From the NCBI RefSeq assembly GCF_000226875.1, contig NZ_JH164926.1, forward strand, positions 1,047,846 through 1,089,891: a stretch of DNA of 42,046 nucleotides. Reading direction: 5' to 3'. The position numbers were made by a program, and so were the translations under genes. The notes below the pieces were generated by a model that saw only the letters and a list, made by a program, of their open reading frames with translations, did no database searches and was not told the origin of the DNA. The stretch is from Neisseria shayeganii 871. Lineage in GTDB: Bacteria; Pseudomonadota; Gammaproteobacteria; Burkholderiales; Neisseriaceae. Of the stretch, positions 1-7,450 are shown in pieces (within the stretch, counting starts at the first letter, position 1; every line of letters starts with the position of its first letter).

Positions 1-71
1 AACCTGATGACTGGTTTGAACGGCCAACGCATCATAGCAGGCTTTATGTCCCATCAATCTTGCCAGCGAAA

Positions 72-105
72 ATCAGGCTACCTGAACATTTTCAGGTAGC
101 CTGAT
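72..105 (-). terminator. Inverted DUS pair, terminator of the CheX/CheY/CheA operon
   Basis: Two 15-base arms (72-86 and 91-105), each containing the 12-base Eikenella uptake word, face each other across a 4-base loop. Read on the minus strand, the stem is followed by TTTT. It lies about 30 bases beyond the stop of the last operon gene, so a rho-independent terminator built from two DUS is the natural reading. Confidence 0.8.
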
Positions 106-135
106 TGACCATTCGTCACAATTGGCTGAAGCGGC

Positions 136-603
136 TCAGTTTTTGCGGAACGCCGCCACAATCGATGCACTGCGGCCGCGCCAATTGACCGGCACCACAA
201 AAGAGCGCTCTTTATCACGCGGCAACATGGTTTCATTGGGCGGGCCGCGCAAAATCAACGGCACGGAAATTTCAAAGTCTTCGCCGAATTCAACGCGCGC
301 GTTACCGGCAATGGTGTTGGCCACTTCGCCCACCAAATCCACCATCATGGCTTCGCCGGTATCGGGCTCGCCCATCAACACCAGCAAACGCTCCAACAGA
401 TCTTTCGGTGCGGTGAAATACACCACGCCGTTGCGGCGGCCACTGATGCTGATCACGCCGGTGTAGTCTTTAGCAGAAGGCACGCGGTTTTCCACCAAGT
501 AAGGAGTGCCAACCACCAGCTCGTCTTCATCCATGATTTGGCTGAAGTATTTTTGTACGCTATTGATAAACACTTGCAGTTTTTTTTCGCTCATTTCAGT
601 CAC
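136..603 (-). CDS. CheX-like chemotaxis phosphatase domain protein
   Basis: A 155-residue cytoplasmic protein with the CheC/CheX/FliY phosphatase signature: E93-x-x-N96 in the stretch LVGEVANTIAGNAR. In that family the Glu and Asn orient water to dephosphorylate phospho-CheY. Only one E-x2-N motif is visible, as in CheX. The start overlaps the end of the receiver gene by 8 bases; a second Met at residue 4 is an alternative start. It is the third gene of a coupled operon with a CheY-like receiver and a CheA-like kinase, so its likely job is to reset that receiver. Inference: it belongs to a signalling system not tied to flagella, because Eikenella has none and no MCP or CheW gene is nearby. 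The domain call is firm; the process controlled is unknown. Confidence 0.8.
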   Translation of the reverse strand: MTEMSEKKLQVFINSVQKYFSQIMDEDELVVGTPYLVENRVPSAKDYTGVISISGRRNGVVYFTAPKDLLERLLVLMGEPDTGEAMMVDLVGEVANTIAGNARVEFGEDFEISVPLILRGPPNETMLPRDKERSFVVPVNWRGRSASIVAAFRKN

Positions 604-961
604 TCCAAGTCATTTCTTCCAAGGCTTCAGACAGTTCGCTGTCTGTAAAAGGTTTGCAAATAAATCCGCGGGCACCCAATTCCAAAGCCCTGATGCCGGT
701 GGCTTTGTCCGACAGGGCCGAAATCACCAAAATATTGGCATCTTCATCCAACTCGGTAATTGCGGCGATGCAGGCCAAACCATCCATTTTCGGCATGGTC
801 AGATCCATGGTCACCAAGTCCGGTTGATGTTCCTTATAGAGGTCCAACGCTTCCAAACCGTTACTGGCCGTCGCGACCACCTGAAAGTCTGAGCCATTCG
901 AACCCCGGCTGATGCGGTTGCGGATCACATTAGAATCATCCACGATCATGATCTTTTTCAT
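596..961 (-). CDS. CheY-like single-domain response regulator
   Basis: A 121-residue stand-alone receiver. The acidic pair D8-D9, phospho-acceptor D53 (in TMDLTMPKMDG), the Ser/Thr position S81 and the conserved K103 (in CKPF) are all present, so it should be phosphorylatable. There is no output domain, so it probably acts by protein contact, as CheY does. Its ATG shares ATGA with the kinase stop codon (958-961), a sign of translational coupling, and its 3' end overlaps the CheX-like gene. Inference: it receives phosphate from the upstream kinase and is reset by the CheX-like protein. In a non-flagellated, twitching organism a type IV pilus target is possible, but nothing in the sequence proves it. 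Confidence 0.88.
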   Translation of the reverse strand: MKKIMIVDDSNVIRNRISRGSNGSDFQVVATASNGLEALDLYKEHQPDLVTMDLTMPKMDGLACIAAITELDEDANILVISALSDKATGIRALELGARGFICKPFTDSELSEALEEMTWSD

Positions 962-3069
962 GGCGTTACCAACTCCTTCATCACCCAGGGAATGTCTTTC
1001 GGAAACGAGAAACTGAATCGGGTATAGGCATTGGGCAAACTAGCAACATGGATTTTGCCGCCCAAACTGATCACGCGGTCTTTAATGATGTCCAAGCCCA
1101 CGCCGCGACCGGCATCCGAAGTAGCCTCCTCCGCAGTACTGAATCCGGGATGGAAAATCAAACGCACCAACTGTTTTGAATCTAAGCCGGCCGCTTGCTC
1201 GGCATCATAAATCCCCAATTCCACGGCCTTGCGGCGGATGGCTTCATAATCGATGCCTTTGCCGTCGTCTTCCACATTCAATACCAGCATATCGTTTACC
1301 GATGTCACTTCCATGCGTACGTGGCCGGTAGCCAACTTACGCTGTGCCGTACGTTGTTCGGGCGTTTCGATACCGTGCACCACGGCATTGCGCAGCAGCT
1401 GTACCGAGATTTCACGCACGATATTACGCAAACCTTCGTTTTTCATGTTGTCTACGCCTTTACAGATGAAGTCCACCTGCTTGCGGTTCCGTTTGGCCAA
1501 GTCGGCAACCAATTTGCTGTAGTAATTGTCGCTTGAGTTGCCGGCCATATTCAGCTCTGGCGAATTGGAAGTACGTTCCACCAAACCTTCAATCAATTGG
1601 ATCAAATGCAACATTTCTTCCAACGATACGGTGAGCCCCAAGAAATCCTCACCACTCAGCGAACGGTTGCTGCGGTGCTGCACCAGTTGTGACTCGATGT
1701 TTTCGGCCAAGGCGGTAAAGCCGTGCAATTTCAGCGCACCCGCTTCACCTTTCAGGCTGTGCACCGAGCGGAACATGGCATTGACTTTCTCGCGCAACGC
1801 TACCGAGCTGGAGCCGTCTTGGCGTTTGAGTACGGCATTGATGTCCCAAGCGTGCTGTCTGGCCCGCGCAATAAAGTCTTTGATGGTCTCGCTGTCGCTG
1901 CTCAAAATCGCACCCAGCATCTCCAGCTGCATATCGTTTTGCGCCCGCTCCTGCTCGCTGCGTTGGGCCAACAACACCGCACTGGTGATGTCGCTCACGT
2001 TGACCAATACCCGCGCAATTTCCTGATCTTGGTAAATGCGCTTGAAGCGGAAGCTCAAGTAACGGGTTTCGATGCTGCCCCGACGGCCGGCTACCTGCAA
2101 GGGCACGCAATCCAAAGGATTGAGGCTGAAAATCAAACGCTCTTTCACGCGAGGGTTGTACAACTGCCCGATGAATGCCTGGGTAGACTGCAAATCCTCT
2201 TCACAGACCATATCTTCCAACACATCCATCAAGTTCTGGCCCTGCAGGTCGCGACGTGCCAGCAGGTTTTCCAATTCCACGGAATAGGAATCACCGATGG
2301 TCAGGTTTCGGTCAAGCAGGAACAGGCCGATGTCCACGGTTTCCATGATTTCGCTGATCTCGCGGAAAGCCAAATCGATTTGCGCATCGGCTTTGCGCAG
2401 ACGGCGCACAAAGTAGTAAACGAATACCAGCAAATAGGTAATGAAGGCCGCCAAGGTCGCAGCTTGCAAAATAGCGGCATAACGGGCCAAACGGTTGCTT
2501 TCCTCCACATTGCTCAGATAGGCGTCTTCAATATAGGCGCGGGTTTCACCGTGGTTGATCTGCACATATTGGGCCACCGAGCGGTTCAACAGGATATTGT
2601 GATAGGAAGACAGCAGGCTGATTTTGTCCTGATAGTCCATCCAGCGTGCACTGAAGCTTTGCAAGGCTTCATACTCCCCACCCGAATCCTTGGCGCTCAA
2701 ATGGCTCACTTCACCACCCACATTGCCTTTAGGCAGATATTGGCCGCCGGCCTGCAACACGCCGAGCAAACTGTTCACTTCCAGTTGATAGCTTTGGATG
2801 CGGCCCAAAGTCTGATGGTAATTGGTGGTTTTGCGGTAAGCATCGCCACTGGCCTCGGAGATCAAAGCCAGCTTCTGCACTTCCGTCAGAATATTCTGCA
2901 TGTTGTCGTCCAACCGATTGATCACTTCGATCCGGTTGGTATTGTCGGCAATCTGTCTGGTCAGATAGTAGTTGCCTGCCAGCACTCCGAACAGAATAAC
3001 CAGCAATACCAGAAGCGAAAGTGTGATGCTTCGGTATTTTCCTCTCTGTGCCGAATGTGTCTTCTGCAT
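958..3069 (-). CDS. Membrane-anchored CheA-type histidine kinase (sensor, PAS-like, Hpt, HATPase)
   Basis: A 703-residue kinase with an unusual layout. A first membrane segment lies at about 13-33 and a second at about 195-218, enclosing a mostly helical periplasmic sensor. A PAS-like region follows (about 235-350). An Hpt domain carries phospho-acceptor H437 in HSLKGEAGALK. The CheA-type ATPase has an N-box at N561 (NAVVHGIE), DDGKG at 601-605, FHPGFSTAEE, and GRGVGL at 654-659. The CheW-like P5 domain that ends a normal CheA is missing; the protein stops soon after the ATPase. A GTG 38 codons upstream would add a non-matching leader; the chosen ATG at 3069 has GGAG/AGGGG just before it and puts the membrane helix near the N-terminus. 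First gene of the operon; the upstream gap is AT-rich. The ligand is unknown. Confidence 0.82.
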   Translation of the reverse strand: MQKTHSAQRGKYRSITLSLLVLLVILFGVLAGNYYLTRQIADNTNRIEVINRLDDNMQNILTEVQKLALISEASGDAYRKTTNYHQTLGRIQSYQLEVNSLLGVLQAGGQYLPKGNVGGEVSHLSAKDSGGEYEALQSFSARWMDYQDKISLLSSYHNILLNRSVAQYVQINHGETRAYIEDAYLSNVEESNRLARYAAILQAATLAAFITYLLVFVYYFVRRLRKADAQIDLAFREISEIMETVDIGLFLLDRNLTIGDSYSVELENLLARRDLQGQNLMDVLEDMVCEEDLQSTQAFIGQLYNPRVKERLIFSLNPLDCVPLQVAGRRGSIETRYLSFRFKRIYQDQEIARVLVNVSDITSAVLLAQRSEQERAQNDMQLEMLGAILSSDSETIKDFIARARQHAWDINAVLKRQDGSSSVALREKVNAMFRSVHSLKGEAGALKLHGFTALAENIESQLVQHRSNRSLSGEDFLGLTVSLEEMLHLIQLIEGLVERTSNSPELNMAGNSSDNYYSKLVADLAKRNRKQVDFICKGVDNMKNEGLRNIVREISVQLLRNAVVHGIETPEQRTAQRKLATGHVRMEVTSVNDMLVLNVEDDGKGIDYEAIRRKAVELGIYDAEQAAGLDSKQLVRLIFHPGFSTAEEATSDAGRGVGLDIIKDRVISLGGKIHVASLPNAYTRFSFSFPKDIPWVMKELVTP

Positions 3070-3764
3070 ACCCCTGCACTCCAATGATGAAGATGAAAAT
3101 GAATCGAATCCGGTTATCACAAGCCACAGCGCCGTTACCTTTGTTCTGCAGTTGCTTGAGAAGGGCAACGGAAACCTAAGCACTGATGATTTATGTTTAC
3201 CCGGTGCTTTTTACTTGGCCGCTAAAGGAACGAATGCAAGCAGTGTCTCGTAACAGCATCCTACCCGGTAGAGCCATATTACCAACATTAACAAAAATAT
3301 ACAAATGTAATTGTAGGATAATTTGACCGAACTCAATACATTTTTGAAAATAATCATCTTTTAGACTAAAAATACTATCATAAATAAGATATGTTCTCAC
3401 TTGAAATTTATATCCACATTATGCAATCGATGCAACATAAAATTTTATAAATATATTTTTTAACTTCCTAAATACTCTTTTTTATATCAGAAACCGAGCT
3501 ATCAATTCAGCTTCTCAACAAGTGGCAACATTTTGATTTCGTAAAATTTGCGCAATATTCAACCACCCCATAAAATTTGCACAAAGCACATATTGGCTCT
3601 AAAAACGCTATAAATACATACTTACATTAACACTCCCAAACTTCAACGATCGAGACCTTTCAACAGCAAAGTGATTCTGCAAACAATTTGAGCCAGGCCG
3701 CTTCTTAATAGAACAAAAAAACGGCAACTGTATATCAGCCGCCGTTTTGTGAAATTTTCAAAAT
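3070..3764. other. AT-rich intergenic region upstream of the kinase operon
   Basis: About 700 bases without a convincing gene. From about 3290 to 3520 the composition is strikingly AT-rich compared with the GC-rich surroundings. On the minus strand, TTGTAT and TAATAT (17-base spacer, about 3272-3311) could be a weak sigma-70 promoter for the kinase operon; this is low confidence. A 67-codon frame at 3197-3400 has AT-driven codon use and no homology I recognise, so I do not call it a gene. The region may be regulatory or of foreign origin. Confidence 0.5.
3714..3748 (-). terminator. Rho-independent terminator
   Basis: AAAACGGC (3718-3725) and GCCGTTTT (3741-3748) form an 8-bp stem. On the minus strand the stem is followed by a run of T. 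It lies 17 bases past the stop of the small gene at 3765-4046 and fits that gene. It contains no DUS. Confidence 0.8.
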
Positions 3765-4046
3765 TTATTTGATTTGAAAACCTTCCAGCAGTTTTTCGCG
3801 GAACATGGGAAAATCTTCCAAAGCCGTCAGCACCGCATGTTGGGCATCGTATTCACGTGCCAACTCTTTGATAAACTCTTCCACCTCCACGGTGCGATTG
3901 TTGCTCCAGTCGTATTTCTTGCTTACCTTGACTCTTGCCGCCCATTGCTGACGGGCGTTGTCTTCAATGATCATCACAATGCAATGCAATTCAAAATTGC
4001 CTTTGTCATCGTTACCGGAGTATTTGTCGGAAAAATTGCGCAGCAT
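3765..4046 (-). CDS. Small hypothetical protein (93 aa)
   Basis: I do not recognise this family. The product is soluble, with no signal peptide or membrane segment, and mixed charged composition. The centre reads as alternating beta strands (IIEDNARQQWAARVKVSKKYDW) followed by an acidic helix (VEVEEFIKELAREYDAQHA). A strong ribosome site (AAGGGAG, 5 bases before the ATG) and a proper terminator immediately downstream argue that the gene is real and monocistronic. The next gene upstream (DCC family) lies on the same strand about 100 bases away, and nothing shows that they act together. Confidence 0.7.
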   Translation of the reverse strand: MLRNFSDKYSGNDDKGNFELHCIVMIIEDNARQQWAARVKVSKKYDWSNNRTVEVEEFIKELAREYDAQHAVLTALEDFPMFREKLLEGFQIK

Positions 4047-4146
4047 AAACAGACTCCCTTATTGTGTTGATTCAACGCAGTATGGGAACCATAGCACAAT
4101 ACCGGCATTTCCACTATCACCCGCAAGGGCCATTCGGCAAACGGCT

Positions 4147-4554
4147 TTACCGCCTGGCGGGCGGAATCTGACAACTGCCCTTATCACACACTTCGCCGTA
4201 GAGCAGGCGGATCAGCGGTTTGGGGATACGGTAGCGATTACGGGCCAAAACGGGATAAAAACGATCGCCCAACCACTTCACCGGGCCCCAACTCAAAAAA
4301 CCGGCCAACGAATCCAGCCCCGCGCTGCGATAAAGCAGACGTACGGCATCCATATGGGTATGCCAGCCGCCGTTGCTGTCGCACACACAAAGATAAGTCA
4401 TCGCTTGAACACGTGAAATGCCGGCTGCCGCCAATTCGGCCAAGGCATCATCCACTGCAACAATTCTGACTGTATCAGGCCGCCGCCTGTGCATTTTCAG
4501 CGCTTCAGTGTGGCAAAGCGGGCAATCGCTGTCGTAGTACATGGTAATGGACAT
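4147..4554 (-). CDS. DCC family thiol-disulfide oxidoreductase-like protein (DUF393)
   Basis: A 135-residue protein starting with the DUF393 hallmark YYDSDCPLCHTEA: C11 and C14 form a CxxC pair straight after the first beta strand, as in thioredoxin-like folds. The downstream WHTHMDAVRLLY and the hydrophobic, aromatic C-terminal half match the family, whose members are usually 110-140 residues. Biochemical function is poorly known; a redox role is inferred from the CxxC. The start at 4554 has AGGA seven bases upstream; the Met at residue 5 is less likely. A perfect 26-bp palindrome centred about 33 bases upstream of the start codon suggests control by a dimeric repressor or activator. Confidence 0.82.
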   Translation of the reverse strand: MSITMYYDSDCPLCHTEALKMHRRRPDTVRIVAVDDALAELAAAGISRVQAMTYLCVCDSNGGWHTHMDAVRLLYRSAGLDSLAGFLSWGPVKWLGDRFYPVLARNRYRIPKPLIRLLYGEVCDKGSCQIPPARR

Positions 4555-4573
4555 CTCCCCATCCTTTCATATC

Positions 4574-4599
4574 ATTATTTCTGTATATACAGAAATAAT
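4574..4599. promoter_or_regulatory. Perfect 26-bp palindrome, putative operator
   Basis: The 13-base half ATTATTTCTGTAT is followed directly by its exact reverse complement. It begins 20 bases upstream of the DCC gene start, where a promoter/operator would lie. The core CTGTATATACAG looks like a LexA box but has a 6-base rather than 10-base spacing. With no loop and no T-run it is better read as a protein-binding site than as a terminator. Confidence 0.6.
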
Positions 4600-4714
4600 A
4601 GTATATATTAAATCATAGAACGCATGCAATGATGAGTGGTTTTAGATTTCATTACCCTCACACCTGATCTGGCATTCGAGCATAGCGCATTCTGAATACG
4701 GCGACAGCGAATCT

Positions 4715-4897
4715 GAGACCTTTGCAAAACCCCATCTGCGGCGCATTTCTGCGTTGTGCGTTTATGCCCTATGGGTACTACTCGCTCACTTGCCTATCCA
4801 TAGGATATGTCTGTCCCACAGGGATTCCTGGCGTTCACGTTCGCTGCGCTGCTACGCCTTGAGCTGCATCCACATCTGAGGGTTTTGCAAAGGTCTC
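4715..4897 (-). mobile_element. MITE-like repeat, long form (copy 1)
   Basis: Bounded by GAGACCTTTGCAAAA and its inverse TTTTGCAAAGGTCTC. It is in the reverse orientation compared with most copies (it begins with the CATCTGCGGCGCATTTCTGCG side). It carries the extra internal block of about 25 bases around TGTCCCACAGGGATTCC that is also seen in the copies at 15235 and 35408. No coding frame. Confidence 0.85.
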
Positions 4898-4969
4898 AGC
4901 CTAGGAAAGAGAACATCCCTGCTTAACTCATTCAGTCCTGCCAAAACAACAGTAATACGGTTATCCGCC

Positions 4970-5746
4970 TTAGAAGCCGTTTTCCATCATGATTTGGCCG
5001 GGGATGCGGTTGCGGTGCATGGTGAAGCCGAGATTAAGCAGGGCTTGGAAGGTGTCTTTCACCATGGCGGGGTTGCCGCAGATCATGAAGCGGCTGTGTT
5101 CGGCGGAGAAGGGTAGGCCGATGGCGCGGTTGAGCGAGCCGTTGGCGATGAGTTCGGGCAGGCGGCGGTTGAGCGGGGCGGCATCGGCTTCGCGGGTAAG
5201 CACGGGGATGAAGCGCAGTTTGTGGGCGTAGTCGCCGACCAAGAGGTGTTGGCTGAGCTTGTGTAAGGTTTCCCGAAAAATCAGTTCGTTTGCATAGGAG
5301 ACGGAATGAACCAGCACCAGGTGCTCGAAGCGCTGCCAAATTTCGGGCTGTTGCAGGATGGAGAGGAAGGGGGCGATACCGGAACCGGTGCAGAGCATGA
5401 TGAGGTCGCGGCCGTCGGGGAAGCGTTCGGGCAGGAAAAAGCCGGTGGCGGTTTTGTCGAGCAAGAGGGTGTCGCCGGCTTTCAATTCGGCCAGGCGGGC
5501 AGACATGGGCCCGTGTTCGATGAGGACGGCGAAGTATTCGAGGGTGTCGGCGTATTCGGCGGACACCACGGAGTAGGCGCGCCAGATGAAACCGCTGCCT
5601 TCAGGTAGCCCGAGGCGGGAGAATTGGCCGGCGCTGAAGCGGTATTCGGCGGGGCGGGTGAGGGCGAAGGTCATCAGTTTGGGGGTGTGGTGTTTGACCC
5701 AAAGCACGGTTTCTTCGGTGTATTTGGCGGCTGGAGCGGCAGTCAT
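4970..5746 (-). CDS. fpr: Ferredoxin--NADP(+) reductase
   Basis: A 258-residue flavoprotein that transfers electrons between NADPH and ferredoxin or flavodoxin in the cytoplasm. The FAD-binding motif RAYSVVSAEY, the phosphate-binding stretch GPMSARLAELKAGD, the NADP-binding LCTGSGIAPFLSIL, and ICGNPAMVKDT all appear in the order of the bacterial FNR family. The start is set at the ATG at 5746, which gives the family's usual length. A TTG 22 codons upstream would add an unmatched leader; neither start has a strong ribosome site. In related bacteria the enzyme supports Fe-S cluster work and oxidative stress defence. Downstream there is only a MITE copy, so the gene looks monocistronic. Confidence 0.93.
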   Translation of the reverse strand: MTAAPAAKYTEETVLWVKHHTPKLMTFALTRPAEYRFSAGQFSRLGLPEGSGFIWRAYSVVSAEYADTLEYFAVLIEHGPMSARLAELKAGDTLLLDKTATGFFLPERFPDGRDLIMLCTGSGIAPFLSILQQPEIWQRFEHLVLVHSVSYANELIFRETLHKLSQHLLVGDYAHKLRFIPVLTREADAAPLNRRLPELIANGSLNRAIGLPFSAEHSRFMICGNPAMVKDTFQALLNLGFTMHRNRIPGQIMMENGF

Positions 5747-6112
5747 GGTCAGGGTGGTTGCGGGTTGGTGCGGGAATGTCGGAGTAAATGGGCGGTGCTG
5801 CGGTTTTTTCAAGCATTCAGGCCGGAGTTGGGCGCAGGCGGAGACAGCGATGGGATAGCTAGGCGAACGATAAAGTAGGAATACCGAGAAGAGGTGGTAT
5901 GCGGATATGGTGTTCCGGGGAAAAGAAATGAAGGAGTGAGCGGATGCGTTTTTCAGGTAGCCTGGGAGCGGGTGTGTTCTTTGCCCGGACGGTATATTGG
6001 GTTTTCATCCACTTCAATGCTTGAACCAAGCAACAAAAAAGTTGTGATGCCAGGTTTTATCCATGGCAAAGTATTGTGCAATACGGACTCAGGCTGAGCA
6101 ATGACCGGGGAG
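5747..6112. other. Intergenic region upstream of fpr
   Basis: About 365 bases with no gene I can support; the short frames here have no ribosome site or recognisable product. One full DUS (5952-5963) lies in the middle. The fpr promoter must be here, but I see no clear -35/-10 pair. Confidence 0.5.
5952..5963 (-). repeat. DNA uptake sequence (AG-eikDUS)
   Basis: Exact TTCAGGTAGCCT, a single intergenic copy upstream of fpr with no inverted partner nearby. Confidence 0.9.
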
Positions 6113-6547
6113 TCAACGGCTTTTGAGGTCGTCCAATTCTTTTTGCGCTGCGACAGCAGCGTCTTCTAAGCCTTTGATTCGCTCGAGGTAGCGCGCGTAG
6201 TTGCGCTCGTTGCCGTGGCGGACTTTACGGCCTTCTTCCAAATTGCGGCGCGCTTGGTTCAGGCGCTCTTCAGCGGCACGCAGGGCGGCGGCGGAAACGC
6301 TGGTGGTGTCGGTAGCCGGGCCGGCAACGGGTTCGGTTGTTTCATTTGGCACCCTGGTTTGAGTGGTGGAAGTGGTGATCGGGGCGGGAGTATAGATGCT
6401 GGGCTTTCCCAAGTTGGCGTCTTTGCAGTTGGGGCCGGGCGTGGCGGTGTAGGTGCGGCGGCCTTGGCTGTCGGTGCATTCGTAAGTGGCGGCAGCGGCG
6501 GGAACGGCGAGCAGGCAGCAGGCGGCCAACAGGCTGAGGAATTTCAT
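6113..6547 (-). CDS. Exported DUF4124-like protein with coiled coil
   Basis: A 144-residue periplasmic protein. Residues 1-20 (MKFLSLLAACCLLAVPAAAA) are a signal peptide. The next stretch, YECTDSQGRRTYTATPGPNC, resembles DUF4124, a small cysteine-paired module at the N-terminus of many proteobacterial envelope proteins. A Thr/Pro-rich linker follows, and the last 60 residues (AAEERLNQARRNLEEGRKV onward) form a charged coiled coil. The start at 6547 is preferred over the ATG six codons upstream because AAAGGAT lies between them, 8 bases before the chosen ATG. It lies about 100 bases beyond bamD on the same strand, with a DUS hairpin between. The function is unknown. Confidence 0.75.
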   Translation of the reverse strand: MKFLSLLAACCLLAVPAAAATYECTDSQGRRTYTATPGPNCKDANLGKPSIYTPAPITTSTTQTRVPNETTEPVAGPATDTTSVSAAALRAAEERLNQARRNLEEGRKVRHGNERNYARYLERIKGLEDAAVAAQKELDDLKSR

Positions 6548-6601
6548 GCAGGGTATCCTTTGCATCGCCGGATAGGCGGTTTGCGGGGTAAAAATGGAGA
6601 A

Positions 6602-6641
6602 CAGGCTACCTGAAACGCCGGAAACGGTTTCAGGTAGCCTG
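6602..6641 (-). terminator. Inverted DUS pair downstream of bamD
   Basis: Arms 6603-6616 and 6627-6640 form a 14-bp perfect stem with a 10-base loop. It begins 6 bases after the bamD stop on the minus strand. The tail is only moderately T-rich. Confidence 0.7.
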
Positions 6642-6646
6642 AATCT

Positions 6647-7450
6647 TTATTTCCAATAACGCCACCAGGGGATGTTGTTGGGGCGCCATGCTTGTTCCAA
6701 ATAAGGGCTTTGCGGGAAGTTTTGCGCCAGTACGCGGCGGGTGTCGTCGCGCAGTTGCGGTTTTTCCAGTTTGTCGTAAGCCTCGATCATCATGGCCAGC
6801 GCTTCTTCTACGTAGCGGGTGTTTTGGTATTGGCTGATCACCACTTGGGCGCGGTTGGCTGCTGCTAAGTAGGCGCCGCGTTCCATATAGTAGCGGGCAA
6901 TGGCCATTTCGTTGCCACCCAAAGCATCGACTAACCGCGCCATTTTCTCGCGCGCGTCGGCGGCGTATTTGCTGTCGGGATAGCGGGTAACCAGCTCGTT
7001 GAAGGCGTGGTAGGCATCGCGGTTGGCTTTGGGGTCGCGGTCGGACCAGTCTTGCGAGGCCAGTTTGTTGAGGAAGGATTTGTCTTCGTTAAACAGAATC
7101 AGCGCCTTCAGATAGAGGGCGTAATCGGTGTTTTGATGGTGCGGGTGCAGGCGCAGGAAGCGCTCCACGTGGGCCAAGGCCTGAGTCTGCTGTTCGTCTT
7201 TGTAGTAGGCGTAGGTGGTATCGAGCTGGGCTTGGGCGGCGTAGCGGGTATTGGGGAAGCGCGATTGCAGGATTTCGTATAACTTGACGGCGCGGTTATA
7301 ATTGCCGCTGTGCAATTCGTCGTTCGCTTCGGCATACAGACGTTCCACCGGCCAATCTTGTGTGGCCTGCGCCTCTTTGTCTACTGCGGAGGTGCTGGAG
7401 CAGGCAGACAGGGCCACGGCCAAACCGGTAACCAAAAGAAATTTTTTCAT
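6647..7450 (-). CDS. bamD: Outer membrane assembly lipoprotein BamD (ComL)
   Basis: A 267-residue lipoprotein of the BAM complex, which inserts beta-barrel proteins into the outer membrane. The signal peptide ends in the lipobox LSAC (lipidated Cys about residue 17). Five TPR-like helical repeats follow (for example AVKLYEILQSRFPNTRYAAQAQLD and FNELVTRYPDSKYAADAREKM), the scaffold that binds BamA. The length and the C-terminal PWWRYWK resemble neisserial ComL. The start at 7450 has AGGAAGAAG 8 bases upstream; the GTG three codons earlier does not fit. The start codon shares the tetranucleotide CATG with the divergent rluD start, so each gene's upstream region lies inside the other gene. The product should work with the TamA/TamB proteins encoded 10 kb away in outer membrane biogenesis. 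Confidence 0.95.
   Translation of the reverse strand: MKKFLLVTGLAVALSACSSTSAVDKEAQATQDWPVERLYAEANDELHSGNYNRAVKLYEILQSRFPNTRYAAQAQLDTTYAYYKDEQQTQALAHVERFLRLHPHHQNTDYALYLKALILFNEDKSFLNKLASQDWSDRDPKANRDAYHAFNELVTRYPDSKYAADAREKMARLVDALGGNEMAIARYYMERGAYLAAANRAQVVISQYQNTRYVEEALAMMIEAYDKLEKPQLRDDTRRVLAQNFPQSPYLEQAWRPNNIPWWRYWK

Noticed and set aside
3197..3400. 67-codon minus-strand frame in the AT-rich gap
   Set aside because: No ribosome site, no recognisable domain; an AT-rich stretch produces such frames easily.
4581..4592. LexA (SOS) box CTGTATATACAG
   Set aside because: The half-sites are 6 rather than 10 bases apart, and a LexA regulon is not expected in this family. It is kept only as a general palindrome.
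5894..6097. Short plus-strand frame (67 codons) in the fpr upstream gap
   Set aside because: No ribosome site, includes a DUS in the wrong phase for GYLK or QVA, and codon use unlike its neighbours.
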